Assembly (NCBI GenBank): GCA_943787175.1
Contig: CALSLK010000010.1
Coordinates: 91,241 to 155,240, forward strand
From: an uncultured Alphaproteobacteria bacterium
GTDB lineage: Bacteria; Pseudomonadota; Alphaproteobacteria; SP197
Length of the DNA stretch: 64,000 nucleotides
Direction: 5' to 3'
Made by a program: the position numbers and the translations under genes. The notes under the pieces were generated by a model that saw nothing but the letters and a program-made list of their open reading frames with translations, was not told where the DNA came from and ran no database searches. This document shows positions 22,682 to 33,094 of this stretch, one piece after another. Position 1 is the first letter of the stretch. Every line of letters begins with the position of its first letter.

Positions 22682-23518
22682 TCAGACCGGACGGTCTCCC
22701 GCGGCTGTGGTCCGGTGCATCAGGCGCGTATCGGTATCGTCATAATCGTGCACGGCGTTATGCATGACTGCCCGATTATCCCACATCACCACGTCGCCTG
22801 CCTGCCAGCGGTGGCGGTAGATGTTGTGGTGCTGGGTTGACCAGTCTGCAATCCAGGCCAGGAGTGGTGCGCTCTCATCGCGCGTCATATCCTCGAAGCT
22901 GATCGTGAAGCTGGCATTGACGAAGAGCGCTTTCCTGCCGCTTTCAGGATGCGTCCGGACAACCGGATGGACCGCTGGTGGCGGACATACGGCGATTGGA
23001 AGAGCATCGGTGCCTGGTTCGTTGTTGCGCCGTACCAGGCTTTCAGCGCTGTGCAGGGCCCACATGCGCGCCAGCAACGTCTGCATGCCTTGCGACAAGG
23101 TGTCGTGGGCGCGCGCCATGTTGCAGAACATCGTGTCGCCCCGGTTCCAGGGCACTTCCAGGGCATGCAGAACAGAAAGTGCGGGCGGGCGCTCCGAACA
23201 GGTGATGTCGCTGTGCCATTCGTCGTTGCGTGCGCCGGGCCTGCCGGGCCGGTTTTCAATCACCAGAACTTCGGGAAACCCTTCCACGCCGCGGCGCGAT
23301 CCCAGGGGATGGGGTTCGACCGCGCCGAACCATGTGGTGAATGCAATCTGCTGCTCAGGCTCAAGCGCCTGATCAGGGAACACCAGGACATGATGCTCCA
23401 GGAAGGCTTTGCGTATCGCCTCCATGGTCGGCTCGTCGTGTTTTACGGAGAGATCCAGACCTGTGACCTCGGCCGCCAATGCGCCGCTCAAAGGCTTGAT
23501 GTCGAACGATGCAGGCAT
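22682..23518 (-). CDS. TauD/TfdA-family 2OG-Fe(II) dioxygenase
   Basis: 278 residues, intact. EWHSDITCSERPP holds the HxD iron pair, the distal His lies in DNRAVMHNAVHDY, and the 2OG-binding Arg in RLMHRTT. Length and motif spacing fit taurine/alkylsulfonate-dioxygenase-type enzymes, though substrate assignment is not possible. It is convergent with the malic enzyme gene (16-base gap) and divergent from the Cys-cluster gene. Confidence 0.9.
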   Translation of the reverse strand: MPASFDIKPLSGALAAEVTGLDLSVKHDEPTMEAIRKAFLEHHVLVFPDQALEPEQQIAFTTWFGAVEPHPLGSRRGVEGFPEVLVIENRPGRPGARNDEWHSDITCSERPPALSVLHALEVPWNRGDTMFCNMARAHDTLSQGMQTLLARMWALHSAESLVRRNNEPGTDALPIAVCPPPAVHPVVRTHPESGRKALFVNASFTISFEDMTRDESAPLLAWIADWSTQHHNIYRHRWQAGDVVMWDNRAVMHNAVHDYDDTDTRLMHRTTAAGDRPV

Positions 23519-23605
23519 GGTCGTCCCCTCGATCTCATTGCCGCCATGTTACACCGTTCGGGCTGCACGGTGCAGTGCACCCTGTGGAACGTATAAGCTG
23601 CCATT

Positions 23606-24553
23606 ATGAATCGGGAAGAACGCAGACGTGGCCTGGCTGAAGCAGTGCGCGCCTATCGTGCACGCGGCCTGCCGCCGTCGTTCGACTTCCTTGCGATGTT
23701 CGCCCACACACGCATGCTGATGCAGTTGTTGGGCAAGTCACCTGACAAAGCCCGACTGTTGAAGGTGACACAGGCCTACCAGGCCGGATTTGAACACTCC
23801 CTGCAATCGCATCCATCGCCCACGCCGGTCGCGTGTCAGGCGGCCTGCTCCTTGTGCTGTCACAACTGGATTTCGGTCACAATTCCCGAAGCACTGTTGA
23901 TTGCCGAAGACTTGCGGGCTCGCTCCGGTGCGCTGTTACCGGAGAAGATTGCCGTGGCTGCCGGTGCAGGCATGAACCTTGATCGTGATCAGCGTCTGCA
24001 ACGCAGGCTGGCCTGCCCTCTCCTGGTGGGCCAGTTGTGTTCCATCTATGCCGTGCGCCCGCTTGCCTGCCGGTCCTTCTTTTCCCTGTCGCTTGCGGCC
24101 TGTCAGGACGTCTTTGACGGCACCGATGAAGATGTGCCGACGCCGCGCGATGCCATGGTCCTGCGCGGCGTGCATGATCGATGCTTCTGGGCTGCGTTGC
24201 GGGCATCCGGCCTTGGGCATGAGGCTGTTGAGCTCAACCATGCGCTCCTTGATATCGCCCTGTCGCACGAGGACGCCTGTGCACGGCCTGGCTGGGAGGG
24301 CTCGATCCCTTTGCCTCGACCACACGCGACGTGCCCCATGATGCTGCAGGAGCTGCTGTTCCTCGATGTCCTGATTGCTGGGGCGCAGGGATCGCAGGCT
24401 GCCCGAAAACCCGTGGGTTACGTGAGGGCCCGATCGGGGGTAGAGTCCGCGATCCAACCACCCCGGTCTCCCCATGCTCGCCAACGCTGCGCTCTCTCGA
24501 TGACAGCCGCTATGCCTTGGTGGTGGTCGCCGCCTCGTTTCTTCTGCTGGTGA
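23606..24553 (+). CDS. YkgJ-like Cys-cluster protein
   Basis: The core shows C-x3-C-x2-CC (CQAACSLCC), then CPLLVGQLCSIYAVRPLACR, the spacing of YkgJ/Fli-B-type zinc or Fe-S cluster proteins. The last about 45 residues of this frame (from about 24,420) look unlike the family and run into the start of the MFS gene. A one-base indel would give a stop (WVT*) near 24,424, which I think more likely than the stop at 24,553. Function is unknown. Confidence 0.7.
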   Translation: MNREERRRGLAEAVRAYRARGLPPSFDFLAMFAHTRMLMQLLGKSPDKARLLKVTQAYQAGFEHSLQSHPSPTPVACQAACSLCCHNWISVTIPEALLIAEDLRARSGALLPEKIAVAAGAGMNLDRDQRLQRRLACPLLVGQLCSIYAVRPLACRSFFSLSLAACQDVFDGTDEDVPTPRDAMVLRGVHDRCFWAALRASGLGHEAVELNHALLDIALSHEDACARPGWEGSIPLPRPHATCPMMLQELLFLDVLIAGAQGSQAARKPVGYVRARSGVESAIQPPRSPHARQRCALSMTAAMPWWWSPPRFFCW

Positions 24554-25724
24554 TCGCCAACGGCGCGTTGTTCCTGCTGATCGTGGCGATGAAGGATATT
24601 GCCGCGGCCTTTGACTGGCCGCGCAGCATTCCCTCCACGGCCTATTCCCTGCAGTTCATCGGTGGCGGCCTGGGCGGCATCGTCATGGGCTGGTGGCTCG
24701 ACAAGGCCGGCATGGGCAAGCCCGCCATGCTGGGCGCGGTCACCATCGGTCTCGGCTCGGTCGCCGTCAGCTTCATCGAGAACGGCCTGGCAGCTCTTTG
24801 CCGTCTACGGCCTCATCATCGGCATGATCGGCAACGCGACGATGTTCTCGCCGCTGGTCGCCAACGTCACCCGCTGGTTCCGGCGCAACCGGGGCATGGC
24901 GGTCGGATCTGGTCACGAGCGGGCAGAGCATCGCCGGCTTCATGTGGCCGCCGATCTTCGAATACGGGCTGGGCACCATCGGGTGGCGCGAGACCTATCT
25001 GATCTATGGCGTGTTCTGCGTGACGTTCATGGTGCCGCTTGCCCTGCTGCTGCGCAGACGTCCGCCGGAACGGGTCGCGCGCTCGGGTCCTTCTGTTCCC
25101 GAAGAGGTCGAGGAAGACGCGCCCATCCTGCATATCCGGCCCAACACGCTGCTCGCCCTGCTCTGCGTTGCCATCGTGGGCTGTTGCATCGCCATGTCGC
25201 TGCCGCTGGCGCATCTGAAATCCCATGCCACCGATATCGGTATCGAGCCGATGCAGGCCGCCACCATGCTGTCGATCCTGCTGGGCGGTAGTTTTGTCGC
25301 GCGCGCCTTTGGTGCGGGCCTGCTGATGGCGCGCATTGGCAGCCTGAAGACCCTGTTCGTCTTCTCTTCCATTCAGGCAGCAACTCTGGGCTTCCTGCCC
25401 TTCATTGATGGCATCGCGGTCCTCTACGTCGTTGCCGCGGCCTTCGGGTTTGGCTACGGCGGCATCGGGCCGACCTATCCCGTCATCATCCGTGATTTTC
25501 TCTCGGAACAATGGGCAGGACGCTACACCGCCATCGTCATCATGTTCGGCACCTTCGGCATGGCGATCGGTGGCTGGATGGGCGGATTTGGCTTCGATCT
25601 CACGGGTAACTACGATACCGCGTTCCTGTTGGGCGTTGGCTTCAACCTGATCAACCTCGGCATTGTTGCCTATCTCATCACGGCAACACGCAAACCCAAT
25701 CTGATGGCGGTACCGGCTTCATGA
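24474..25724 (+). pseudogene. MFS transporter (monocarboxylate-type), frameshifted
   Basis: ATG 24,474 gives MLANAAL, and after an indel DDSRYALVVVAASFLLLVI continues. Further breaks lie near 24,790 and 24,905, after which 25,0xx-25,724 is intact (FEYGLGTIGWRETYLIYGVF, then GYGGIGPTYPVIIRDFL). About 410 residues when corrected, with twelve helices and GWWLDKAGMGKPAMLG as the loop 2-3 motif. The stop overlaps the start of the next gene by 4 bases, so the two are coupled. Confidence 0.85.
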
Positions 25725-27230
25725 AACGTCTCTCGCTCTCTCTTGTCCTTCTGGCCCTGGCGGCAACGACGGCACGTTCTGATGTCGAGTTGCGGGAAAC
25801 AGAGTGTTGGGTGCGCGCCAACATGGTGCAGAATGTCGACTGCTATCACGTCATCGTTCCGCTGGATCGCGCCAATCCTTCCGCCGGCTCGGCGCAACTT
25901 GCTGTGGCTGTGCTGCGTTCGTCTTCTCGCAATCCCGAACCTGATCCCGTGATCTATATGGAGGGCGGTCCCGGCGCGCCAACCTTCGCGTCCGACTACC
26001 CGGATTATGAGGACTACAGTGATTTCTGGTGGGAACGCACGTCGTCATTCCGCCGTTCCAGGGACTTCATCCTTTTCGACCAGCGTGGCATCGGCCTGTC
26101 GCGCCCCAGCCTGGATTGCCCGGAACTGCATGATCTCGATCGCAGCCTGCCGGAGATCCTGCACTACGATCATCCTCTGATCGAGCGCGAGACCAGTGAA
26201 TTGGCTGCCTGCTACAATCGCCTTCGTGCTGAAGGTGTGCCGCTTGAGCAGTTCGACACACGCAACAGTGCAGACGACGTCGCCGATATTGTCCGGGCTC
26301 TTGGGTATGAACAGGTCAATCTCTATGGCGTGTCCTATGGCACCCGGCTGGGCCTGGAGGTGATGCGCCGCCATCCTGATCTTGTGCGCTCGGCGGTTCT
26401 CGACGGCGTCTATCCCCCGACCATTGATGCCGAACTGGATTTTCCCCGTGCTGTCGCAGGCGCGTTTGCCAACCTGTTTGAGGATTGCGCCAGCGATGCC
26501 GGCCTGCCGGCGTGTCGCGCCCGATGCAGAGGCTACCTTTGGGCGCCTGATCTGCCGATCTCAATGCCGATCCGCGCGAGCTCGAGCTCTATGACCTCGA
26601 TTACTTCGACCGGGGCACCTTTGTGCGTTTCAACGGAAATGCCGTGACGTCTTCCATGGTCGACTACCTCTATGACAGCTACTGGCTGACCTACATCCCC
26701 CTGATGATCGGGACGGCCGCCGATGGGGATCTCGACGCGCTTTCCTATTTCTACTGGCCGGCGAGCTGGGGCAGTGACGGCATGGATGAAGGTGTGTTCG
26801 TCAACGTCGAATGCCGCGAAGCACCAACCCTGGACACATCGGTGCCATGACGGCCGAGGCCGCCCGGTTCGGCATCTATGGCGAGGCCGTGCTTGGAATG
26901 GTCGCTGGTGCCCTACTGTGATGTCTGGCCCGTGCAGAGCATGATCCGCTGGATGCCGCTGGCCCGGTGGTCTCGGATGCGCCGACCCTGTCTGATGAGC
27001 GGCCGTTACGATCCCTGTAACTCCGGCCAGCTTTGCCGATGAGGCCGCCGAGACTCTTTCCGACAGCAAGCATCTGGTGTTCCGCTCCGGCGGGCACGGC
27101 GTCACGTTCTGGTTCGATTGCGCGGCCAAGCTGGCGGCCAAGTTCTTCGACGCGCCAAATCCCGACTGCGGTTCCCTTTCCCCGCTGCCGCGACTACACC
27201 GACGCGGCGGACTTCGCGCTCAGGTTCTAG
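25721..27230 (+). pseudogene. secreted alpha/beta hydrolase (TAP-like, S33 family), frameshifted
   Basis: A signal peptide is clear (MKRLSLSLVLLALAATTARS, cleavage after about residue 20). YMEGGPGAPT gives the HGGPG-type oxyanion motif, FDQRGIGLSRPSLDC follows, and the nucleophile Ser is in YGVSYGTRLG. From about 26,520 the frame changes several times; the end DYTDAADFALRF is read before TAG 27,230. About 490 residues when corrected, as in TAP/proline-iminopeptidase-like hydrolases, including a C-terminal TAP domain. It is coupled to the MFS gene. Confidence 0.82.
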
Positions 27231-27819
27231 GGGGCTGCTCACAGAACAGTCCGTGACCGGGAAGCCCGCCTTTGTGGCGGTGACCATGGCGATGGCGCCG
27301 GCGTGGCCCATCACGCCGACCCGGCCCGCGCCCACGGCGTCCATAGCAGTTCATGCGATGGGGCATCAGCAACAGCTCGGCATCTTCAAGGTCGCCGGAA
27401 TCGGGCTCGGCGATCTGCTCGGCTCCCTGACGCCATGAAGACGTGGCATCGTCCGCAGCCGTAGTTGCTGTTCATGACGTAGCTGCCCAGCGTGCGCCAG
27501 TTGGCGGCGCGGTATCCCGTCTCCTCCATCAGCTCGCGCTCTGCTGCGGTCCAGCGGGGTCTTCCCCGTCATCGATCATACCGCCGGGCAGGGCGAGCTC
27601 GATCCGGCGTGGACCATGGCGGTAGAGGTTGAGCACCAGTACGTTGCCGGTCTCTGTCGTGGCGTGAACAATGGCAAAGTCACGCATGTCGATGCGGAAA
27701 TACGGCGCGACCTCTCGCCCGTGCGGAAGTTGGACTGTTTCGCCATGCAAGCGCAGCCACGGCCGGCCATCGTGAAGAACTTCGCTGTTAATGACCGTCC
27801 AGGGTTTGGATTTTGCCAT
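27228..27819 (-). pseudogene. NUDIX hydrolase, frameshifted
   Basis: From ATG 27,819 (MAKSKPWTVINSEVLHDGRP) it resembles ADP-ribose-pyrophosphatase-like proteins and reaches LALPGGMIDDGEDP, the start of the Nudix box. The box continues in another frame as ERELMEETGYRAANWR. Later fragments (GSYVMNSNYGCGRCHVFMA) are again shifted. The gene starts one base after the M24 peptidase stop, so it is in the same operon. The 3' end near 27,228 is inferred. Confidence 0.75.
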
Positions 27820-27820
27820 G

Positions 27821-28987
27821 TCAGTCGCAGACCTCCAGGTCGATGGCACCCGCACCGGCCAGCATTTCAACGCCATCATCGGTCATCAGCCAGGTGCCGC
27901 CCAGGATCGCGCCACTGCCTGAGCCGGGCGGTGTGACACAGGCGTGCAGGACAAAGGCCATGCCGGGTTCAAGACGTTGATCGATGCCCCGGCTGATCTG
28001 CAGGGTCTCCAGCCAAATCGGGGGATAGGCGATGCCGATGCCGTAACCGAACCGCATCATCGCGGCATCCGCCAAACCGGCCTCACGCAACGGCTCCAGC
28101 GACGCCTCTTCAACCTCGGCAACCGGAACACCGGGTTGGATCGCGGCAATGCCGGCATCCAGCGAAGCTCGGGTCGCGGCATAGAGGTCCTTCAGGTCGC
28201 CCGATACGTCGCCCGCTGCCATCGTTGCGATGGCAACCGCGTGGTAGCGCTGATCAACCCCGGCGAATTCTGCATGAACCAGCTCGCCTGCCTCGATCAC
28301 ACGGTCACGCGGTGTGCCGTGGCCTCCTTCCGTGCGCGGGCCCGACGAGAGTTCTGTGGGTACTGACCAGAAATCACCACCGGCCCTGCGCATGGCGTTC
28401 TCGATTTCACCGGCCAGTGCCATTTCGTTGATGCCGGGCTTGAGGGCCTGCCGCATGGCATCAATGCCCAATTGTGCGGTTGCTGCTGCGCGGCGCATGC
28501 AGGCGATCTCGGCTGGCGACTTGATCCAGCGCAGATCGCCCAGCAGGGTCGACGCGTCCATCAGCGTGGCGGGTGCCAGCGCGCGCTCGAGCAAGCGGCC
28601 CAGCTCAAAGGAGAGCGCATAGGACTGGGTCTCAATTGCCAGCGTTCCGCCCTCGGCGACTTTTTCGGCCACGACCTGGGCAATCAGTGCGGCGGGGTCT
28701 TCCAGATGCAGATGATAGGTGCGGATATCCCGCAGCCAGGTTGTTTCCACGGCAAGCGGCAGATCGACATTGCGCACGATCAGCGTGGGTTCGTCATTGC
28801 CCGGGGTGAACACCATGGCCTGGGGGCTGTTGACGCCGACCCATGAATCATAACCGCCCAGGTAATAGAGATTTTCCGGTGCAACGCAGACACAGGCGTC
28901 GAACCCGGCTTCGCCCAGAGCGTGGCGTGCCCGCGTCAGCCGGGCCTGGTGTTCATCGGCAGAAAAGGCGGCAAATTGGGGATGCAT
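27821..28987 (-). CDS. M24-family metallopeptidase (Xaa-Pro dipeptidase-like)
   Basis: 388 residues from MHPQFAAFSADEHQARL. A longer frame goes back to 29,110, but the ATG at 28,987 has GAGGACC just upstream and fits creatinase/prolidase N-termini. The C-terminal pita-bread domain includes VHAEFAGVDQRYHAVAIATM and FGYGIGIAYPPIW. Several canonical metal ligands (the D-x10-D pair) look replaced, so it may be a non-canonical member. The NUDIX gene follows directly. Confidence 0.8.
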   Translation of the reverse strand: MHPQFAAFSADEHQARLTRARHALGEAGFDACVCVAPENLYYLGGYDSWVGVNSPQAMVFTPGNDEPTLIVRNVDLPLAVETTWLRDIRTYHLHLEDPAALIAQVVAEKVAEGGTLAIETQSYALSFELGRLLERALAPATLMDASTLLGDLRWIKSPAEIACMRRAAATAQLGIDAMRQALKPGINEMALAGEIENAMRRAGGDFWSVPTELSSGPRTEGGHGTPRDRVIEAGELVHAEFAGVDQRYHAVAIATMAAGDVSGDLKDLYAATRASLDAGIAAIQPGVPVAEVEEASLEPLREAGLADAAMMRFGYGIGIAYPPIWLETLQISRGIDQRLEPGMAFVLHACVTPPGSGSGAILGGTWLMTDDGVEMLAGAGAIDLEVCD

Positions 28988-29112
28988 GAAGGTCCTCACC
29001 TGTAACGCGTGTGATGCCTGAATGGTCGCGCCCCATTCCAGCGCCTGCGGGGTCGCGCGTCCACACCCGATTGTGCTGAACCGGTTGCGTGTGAAGGGCC
29101 ATAGGGACACAC

Positions 29113-32100
29113 TTGGCGGTACCCAGTGGAATTGGCTTTGCCGTGCTTCTTGGACTAGCAGCCCTGATCTCGATTGGCGTGCTTAGTGCAGCATTTGTGC
29201 TGGCATTGCGCATTCGCGGCGTCCTGACCTGGGTTCTTGCTGGCCTCCTGGCTCTGATCGCTGTGCAATCCGTGGTGGTTGCGGCTCGTGGCAGTTTCAA
29301 CAGGTCGATGCCCGTTTGGCTCGATTGGGTCGGGCAGGGTGAGATTGTCGTCGTGGTTTCCTCGGCCTTGTCACTGCTGGCCGTTGCCGTGCTGATCAAG
29401 ACCCTGACGCGCCAGCAGGAAATCGAGCGGCAGCTGGCCGAACGCTCGGCAGTGCTTGCTGCGGCTCAGGACATCGCCGGCCTTGGTCATTACATCTACG
29501 ACGATGATGTCGACGACATGGTCTACTGCTCAGAGACCTTTGCCGCCGTTTATGGCCGCAGTCGCGAAGAAGTGCAGAGGTCCGTCGCCGATACCCTGCA
29601 TTTCATTCACCCTGATGACCGCGAAGCCACAGACGCGATCTTCGATGAGGCCACCAGGGATCGCAGCGACTATGTCGTTGATTACCGCATTGTCAGACCC
29701 GACGGCGAGATCCGCTTTGTCCGTGAAGCCGGTGGTTATGTTGACGGTAGGAAAGGCAAGTCAGCGCGCTCCATCGGCACCATGCTCGACCTGACCGATT
29801 TGCGCAAAACAGAAGACGCCCTGCAGGGAAAACCGGGCGGCGCTGCATTTGGCCCAGACCCATGCCGGTTTTGGGCATTACATCGTCGATCCCGAGAAGG
29901 AGGAGATGCGGCATATCTCGCAAAGCCTCTTTGATATTCTGGGTGTCGAGGCCCGCGATGTAGACGGGCTAAGCATGGACTTCTTTATCCAGTTCATCGT
30001 CGAGGAAGATCAGGAGCGGACATGGGACATCTATAAGAGCGCCATGGATGCCCAGAGTCCCTTCACCATGGACTACCGCGTTCTGCGCCCATCCGGTGAG
30101 ATCATCCACATCAGGGAAGTCGGCAGTTTCCAGGACGGCGGCAAGGGCCTCCAGGTGGGCGCCATGCTCGACATCACCGCGATCAAGCTGTCAGAGCGTG
30201 AACTTGAGGAAAGCGCCTGGTTCCTGGCAACCGCGCAACGCATCGCCGGTATGGGTGCCTATATCTTCGATGATGCCAGCGAAAGCATGGTGTTTGTCTC
30301 GCCAGAGTTCGCCGAGATTCACGGTTTACCTGAAGCCGAGCTTCTTGGGCCGCTGCAGAATTCGCTCAGTCATGTTGATCCAAGAGACCATGACCGCGTC
30401 CTGGCCCAGCACCGCGAGTCCATCAAGAGCAGTGCGCCCTATGATATGGAGTATCGCCTGATAAGGCCGGACGGCGAGCGACGTATCGTTCGTGAGGTCG
30501 GCGACGTGGTTGTGGCGAACGAAGGCGGGGCGTCACGCACGATCGGCACCATCCTAGATCTCACCGAGATTCGAAGCGCGCAGGCGGACGCGGAACAACG
30601 TCAGACCATTCTGGCCTTTGCCCAGCGTGTTGGCGGAATTGGTCACATTGTTTATGACGCAGCCCAGAATCGCGCCGTAGAAGTCTCGGACATGACGCTG
30701 GAAATCACCGGATCGACTCGGGAAGATATGTTGATTTCCTGGCAGGATGACCTTGCCACGATCCATCCCGATGATCGCAAGCGGGTTGCTGATGCCTATG
30801 AGATGGCCGATGCCGGTGAACCGATCAGCATTGAGTATCGCATTTTGCATCCCGATGGTGTGCGCTACATCCATGAGGTTTCCGATGACCTGCCGATACA
30901 GGACGCCGAGATCTCGCTTTCGACCATCCAGGACATCACCGCACAGAAGCTGACCGAAGAAGAACTGCGCAGAGCCCGCGACGAGGCAGAAGTGGCCAAC
31001 GAAGCAAAGTCGCGTTTCCTGGCCACCATGAGCCACGAAATCCGCACGCCCATGAACGGCATTCTGGGCATTTCGACCCTTCTGGCTGATTCCGGTCTGG
31101 ACCGGCAGCAGATGCGGTACGTGAACAATCTGCGCCAGTCCGGCGAGGCGCTGCTGACCATCATCAACGACATTCTCGACCTATCGAAGATCGAGGCCGG
31201 CAAGCTTGAACTCCAGACTTCGCCGTTTGAGATTGATGAAGTCGTTTCCGCAGTCACCGACTTGCTCTATCCCGTTGCATCGGGCAAGGACCTGGTGCTG
31301 GGCGTCATCGTTGCTCCGGATGTGCCGCGCGATCTTTTGGGCGACCCCGGCAGGCTCCGCCAGATTCTCGTGAATCTGATTGGCAATGGCCTGAAGTTTA
31401 CCGATGCTGGCGGTGTCATCGTGCAGGTCGATTTGGACAGCCGTGGTGAAAGCGACATTGTTCTGCGGTTCTCTGTCGCCGACACAGGGGTCGGCATTCC
31501 TGATGAAGCCCGCAACCGTCTGTTCCAGATGTTCAGTCAGGTCGATCCCTCGTCGGGGCGGTCGCGGGGTGGAACGGGTCTGGGTCTTGCCATCTGTCGG
31601 CGCCTGGTTGGCCTGATGCAGGGGAGCATCGGGTTCGATTCGAGCATGGGCGAAGGGTCTGTCTTTCACTTCACGGCACGGTTTGGCCGCAGCCAGCAGG
31701 ATGCACCGGCTCCTGCTGCTGCGTTGAGCGGCAACGTTCTGGTGGTCGACGATACGGAAATCGGCCGCAAGCTGATCGGCGGTCAGCTTGCCAATGCCGG
31801 TGCCCGGGCCATTTTCATCAAGCAGTCCGACCCGGTGCCAGAAACGCCCCCATGGTCTGGTGCCGTGGTCGGCCATCTCTCGGGTATTTCCGACCCGGCC
31901 GAGGAAGTCCGGCGGTTGCGCAAGATTCCAGACCTTGCCGAAACGCGCATGGTGGCCCTGGTGCCGGTTGGCTCAAGGGTCTCGTCGGATGATGGCGCCG
32001 ATGCCTTTGTTCCGGTGCCCGTCCACCAGGTGGATCTCGTTGCTGCGCTGTCGGGGGATGACCGTTCCCGTGAGGAGCGCCGCGACCTTCTCGACAATGG

Positions 32101-32533
32101 AGATCTGCGCGCTGCCAGGCCCGATGTCCGAATCCTGCTGGCCGAAGACAATCGGGTGAATCAGATGGTAACGGTGAAAATCCTCGAACAGGCAGGGTAC
32201 ACGGTCGATGTCGCCAACAACGGTATCGAGGCACTCGAAGCCTTGAAGCGCTCGCGTTACGATCTTGTGTTGATGGATTCCAGCATGCCGGAAATGGGCG
32301 GCGTGGAAACGACCCGGCGTATCCGCAACTTCCCCAACGACCTTGCCGAAATTCCTATCGTGGCGATGACTGCCGATGCGTTGCCTGGCGATCGCGAGCG
32401 TTACATGAACGCGGGCATGTCCGACTATCTGCCCAAACCCGTGCGCAAGAGCGAACTGCTGGCCATGGTAGCTTGCTGGGTCGATGGCGCAGCGTTATGC
32501 CGGCCGGACGGTCAGGACAGGGATGTGCAGTAA
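29113..32533 (+). CDS. hybrid sensor histidine kinase with four PAS domains, one frameshift
   Basis: Two frames join near 29,840. Part 1 (TTG start at 29,113) has three membrane segments within the first about 100 residues and a PAS domain. Part 2 has three more PAS domains (each ending in a DLT/DIT-type signature such as TIQDITAQKL), then HisKA with the phospho-acceptor His in MSHEIRTPMNGILG (about residue 640). The HATPase follows with N-box VNLIGNGLKF, G1 DTGVGIPDE and G2 GGTGLGLAIC. A degenerate receiver (VLVVDDTEIGRKLIG) precedes a C-terminal REC with Asp in LVLMDSSMPEMGG. Total length is about 1,135 residues. A phosphorelay partner (HPt) lies immediately downstream. Confidence 0.9.
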
Positions 32534-32880
32534 CGCGCAAAGGCGTCCAGGGTCATAGCGCTGGTCGTTGCCAGTTCCGGAATCAATGCTCTGGTATTGT
32601 CCAGATTGCCCGCGCGCCCTGCCAACATCACGTCACGCGCACATTCGGCCAGAGCTGTCGCACCAAAAGAGCCAGCAGCGCCTGCAAGTTCATGGGCATT
32701 ACGTTCCAGACATTCGATCTGGTTCTGGCAAGCGGGATCATCCAACCGCTCGACGATCAGCGCGATCTGTTCGGCGAACGTCTCACCAATCTCCTGAAAC
32801 ACCGTGTCGCCGACGGTTTCGCGGAGCTCTTGCAGCACCGAGAGGTCCAGCAGGTCATGGGTAGGCACCATGATTCTCAT
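32512..32880 (-). CDS. HPt-domain phosphotransfer protein
   Basis: 122 residues. The motif NAHELAGAAGSFGATALAECA matches the H-x-L-K/A-G helix of histidine phosphotransfer domains, His being the acceptor. The gene is convergent with the hybrid kinase and overlaps its 3' end by 22 bases. It is a natural partner for the kinase's REC domain (inference), despite being on the opposite strand. Confidence 0.82.
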   Translation of the reverse strand: MRIMVPTHDLLDLSVLQELRETVGDTVFQEIGETFAEQIALIVERLDDPACQNQIECLERNAHELAGAAGSFGATALAECARDVMLAGRAGNLDNTRALIPELATTSAMTLDAFARYCTSLS

Positions 32881-33094
32881 CCGACCATTTGACTGGATGC
32901 ATCATACAAGGGCTGGCAGGTCCGACAACCGAACCAGCCGGGGCGATCCCGTCAGTCCTGAAAAGCGCTTTGGATGCTGGTGTGAATCCCAGATTAGGAT
33001 CGCGTGCGTTCACATGAATGTCTGAATCCATACGGTGGTTCCAAGAAAACTTGATCCGATCTAGTGTTCGCACGTCATTATTGGGAGAGCGCAT

